Source: Acetobacteraceae bacterium
GTDB taxonomy: Bacteria; Pseudomonadota; Alphaproteobacteria; Acetobacterales; Acetobacteraceae
Length of the DNA stretch: 6,665 nucleotides
Assembly (NCBI GenBank): GCA_947476855.1
Contig: CANJSR010000284.1
Coordinates: 1-6,665, forward strand
Reading direction: 5' to 3'
Position numbers and translations under genes: made by a program
The notes under the pieces: generated by a model
What the model was told of the DNA's origin: nothing
Database searches by the model: none
What the model saw: the letters and a program-made list of their open reading frames with translations, nothing else
In this document: positions 6,552 to 6,665 of the stretch, one piece after another
Position numbering within the stretch: the first letter of the stretch is position 1
Layout of the letters: every line of letters starts with the position of its first letter

Positions 6552-6581
6552 GGACTAGGAATCGGCGTGAAGTCCTGATTC
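6552..6581 (+). repeat. Two interleaved short inverted repeats ahead of the transposase start
   Basis: GGACT (6552-6556) is complementary to AGTCC (6571-6575), and GAATC (6559-6563) is complementary to GATTC (6577-6581). The pairs are interleaved, so in RNA they would be either mutually exclusive hairpins or a pseudoknot; the single base between the third and fourth arms makes a full pseudoknot sterically doubtful. They lie 40 bases before the putative transposase ATG. Confidence 0.45.
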
Positions 6582-6620
6582 GGTAGGGCCGTTGACGCAC
6601 CGCGACGATGGGGGAGCGGA

Positions 6621-6665
6621 ATGAGTGCAGCGGTCAAGATAACCCGAACAGACCAGACGGCGAAC
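6621..6665 (+). CDS. Start of a probable IS630-type transposase, 3' part outside the window
   Basis: The ATG at 6621 is preceded by GGGGAG (6611-6616) at a short but usable spacing. The frame stays open to the window end and gives MSAAVKITRTDQTAN. This start resembles alphaproteobacterial IS630-type transposases, which often open with an MSA...I-x-R-x-D-x-[ST]-A segment before a helix-turn-helix. Fifteen residues are too few for a firm call. The alternative ATG at 6608 in another frame has no comparable ribosome binding site. Confidence 0.4.
   Translation, partial: MSAAVKITRTDQTAN

Larger units (their letters stand above)
6517..6665 (+). mobile_element. Possible left end of an IS630-type insertion sequence, running off the window
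   Basis: This is inferred from the probable transposase start at 6621 and the roughly 100 noncoding bases before it. IS630-type elements duplicate a TA target; TA dinucleotides occur at 6517-6518 and 6520-6521 in CTAATACCAACC, and I take that stretch as the candidate terminus. The right end is outside the window, so the terminal inverted repeat cannot be checked and the boundary is a guess. Confidence 0.3.

Overview
The window looks like a piece of a high-GC alphaproteobacterial chromosome. GC-rich wobble positions, an SbmA/BacA-like transporter, a DUF1499 protein, an alphaproteobacterial-style RTX protein and a probable IS630-type transposase start all fit Rhodospirillales or Acetobacteraceae, but the genus is an inference and cannot be read from this sequence.

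Layout. (1) Positions 2-3836 hold a tight plus-strand gene run: the 3' part of a DUF1499-domain gene, an ABC transporter of the SbmA/BacA-like (YddA type) exporter-fold family with fused permease and ATPase, and an M3-family zinc oligoendopeptidase. The gaps are 7 and 3 bases, so the three are very probably one transcript. (2) Positions 3837-3962 separate two convergent genes and hold a strong 15-bp hairpin plus a second small hairpin that shares two bases with it. (3) Positions 3963-6380 hold one large minus-strand gene for an 805-residue RTX-type repeat protein. It has about eighteen N-terminal Asn-rich nonapeptides, a non-repetitive linker, five 84-residue modules of exactly constant length, and a C-terminal RTX and type I secretion-like tail. 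(4) Positions 6381-6665 hold the leader of the RTX gene, with a clear Shine-Dalgarno and two perfect hairpins, followed by what looks like the left end and first 15 codons of an IS630-type transposase reading out of the window.

How the genes may work together. The transporter and the peptidase plausibly form a peptide uptake and breakdown pair: the membrane protein brings peptides across the inner membrane and the cytoplasmic metallopeptidase cuts them. The link is from context only. The RTX protein is an independent unit. It has no Sec signal peptide, and its C-terminus resembles type I secretion substrates, so it is probably an exported calcium-binding surface or extracellular protein. No type I secretion genes lie in the window.

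I see no RNA gene, CRISPR array or clear new multi-gene system. The most unusual object is the RTX protein, whose N-terminal array has the RTX spacing but mostly Asn where the calcium-binding Asp is expected.
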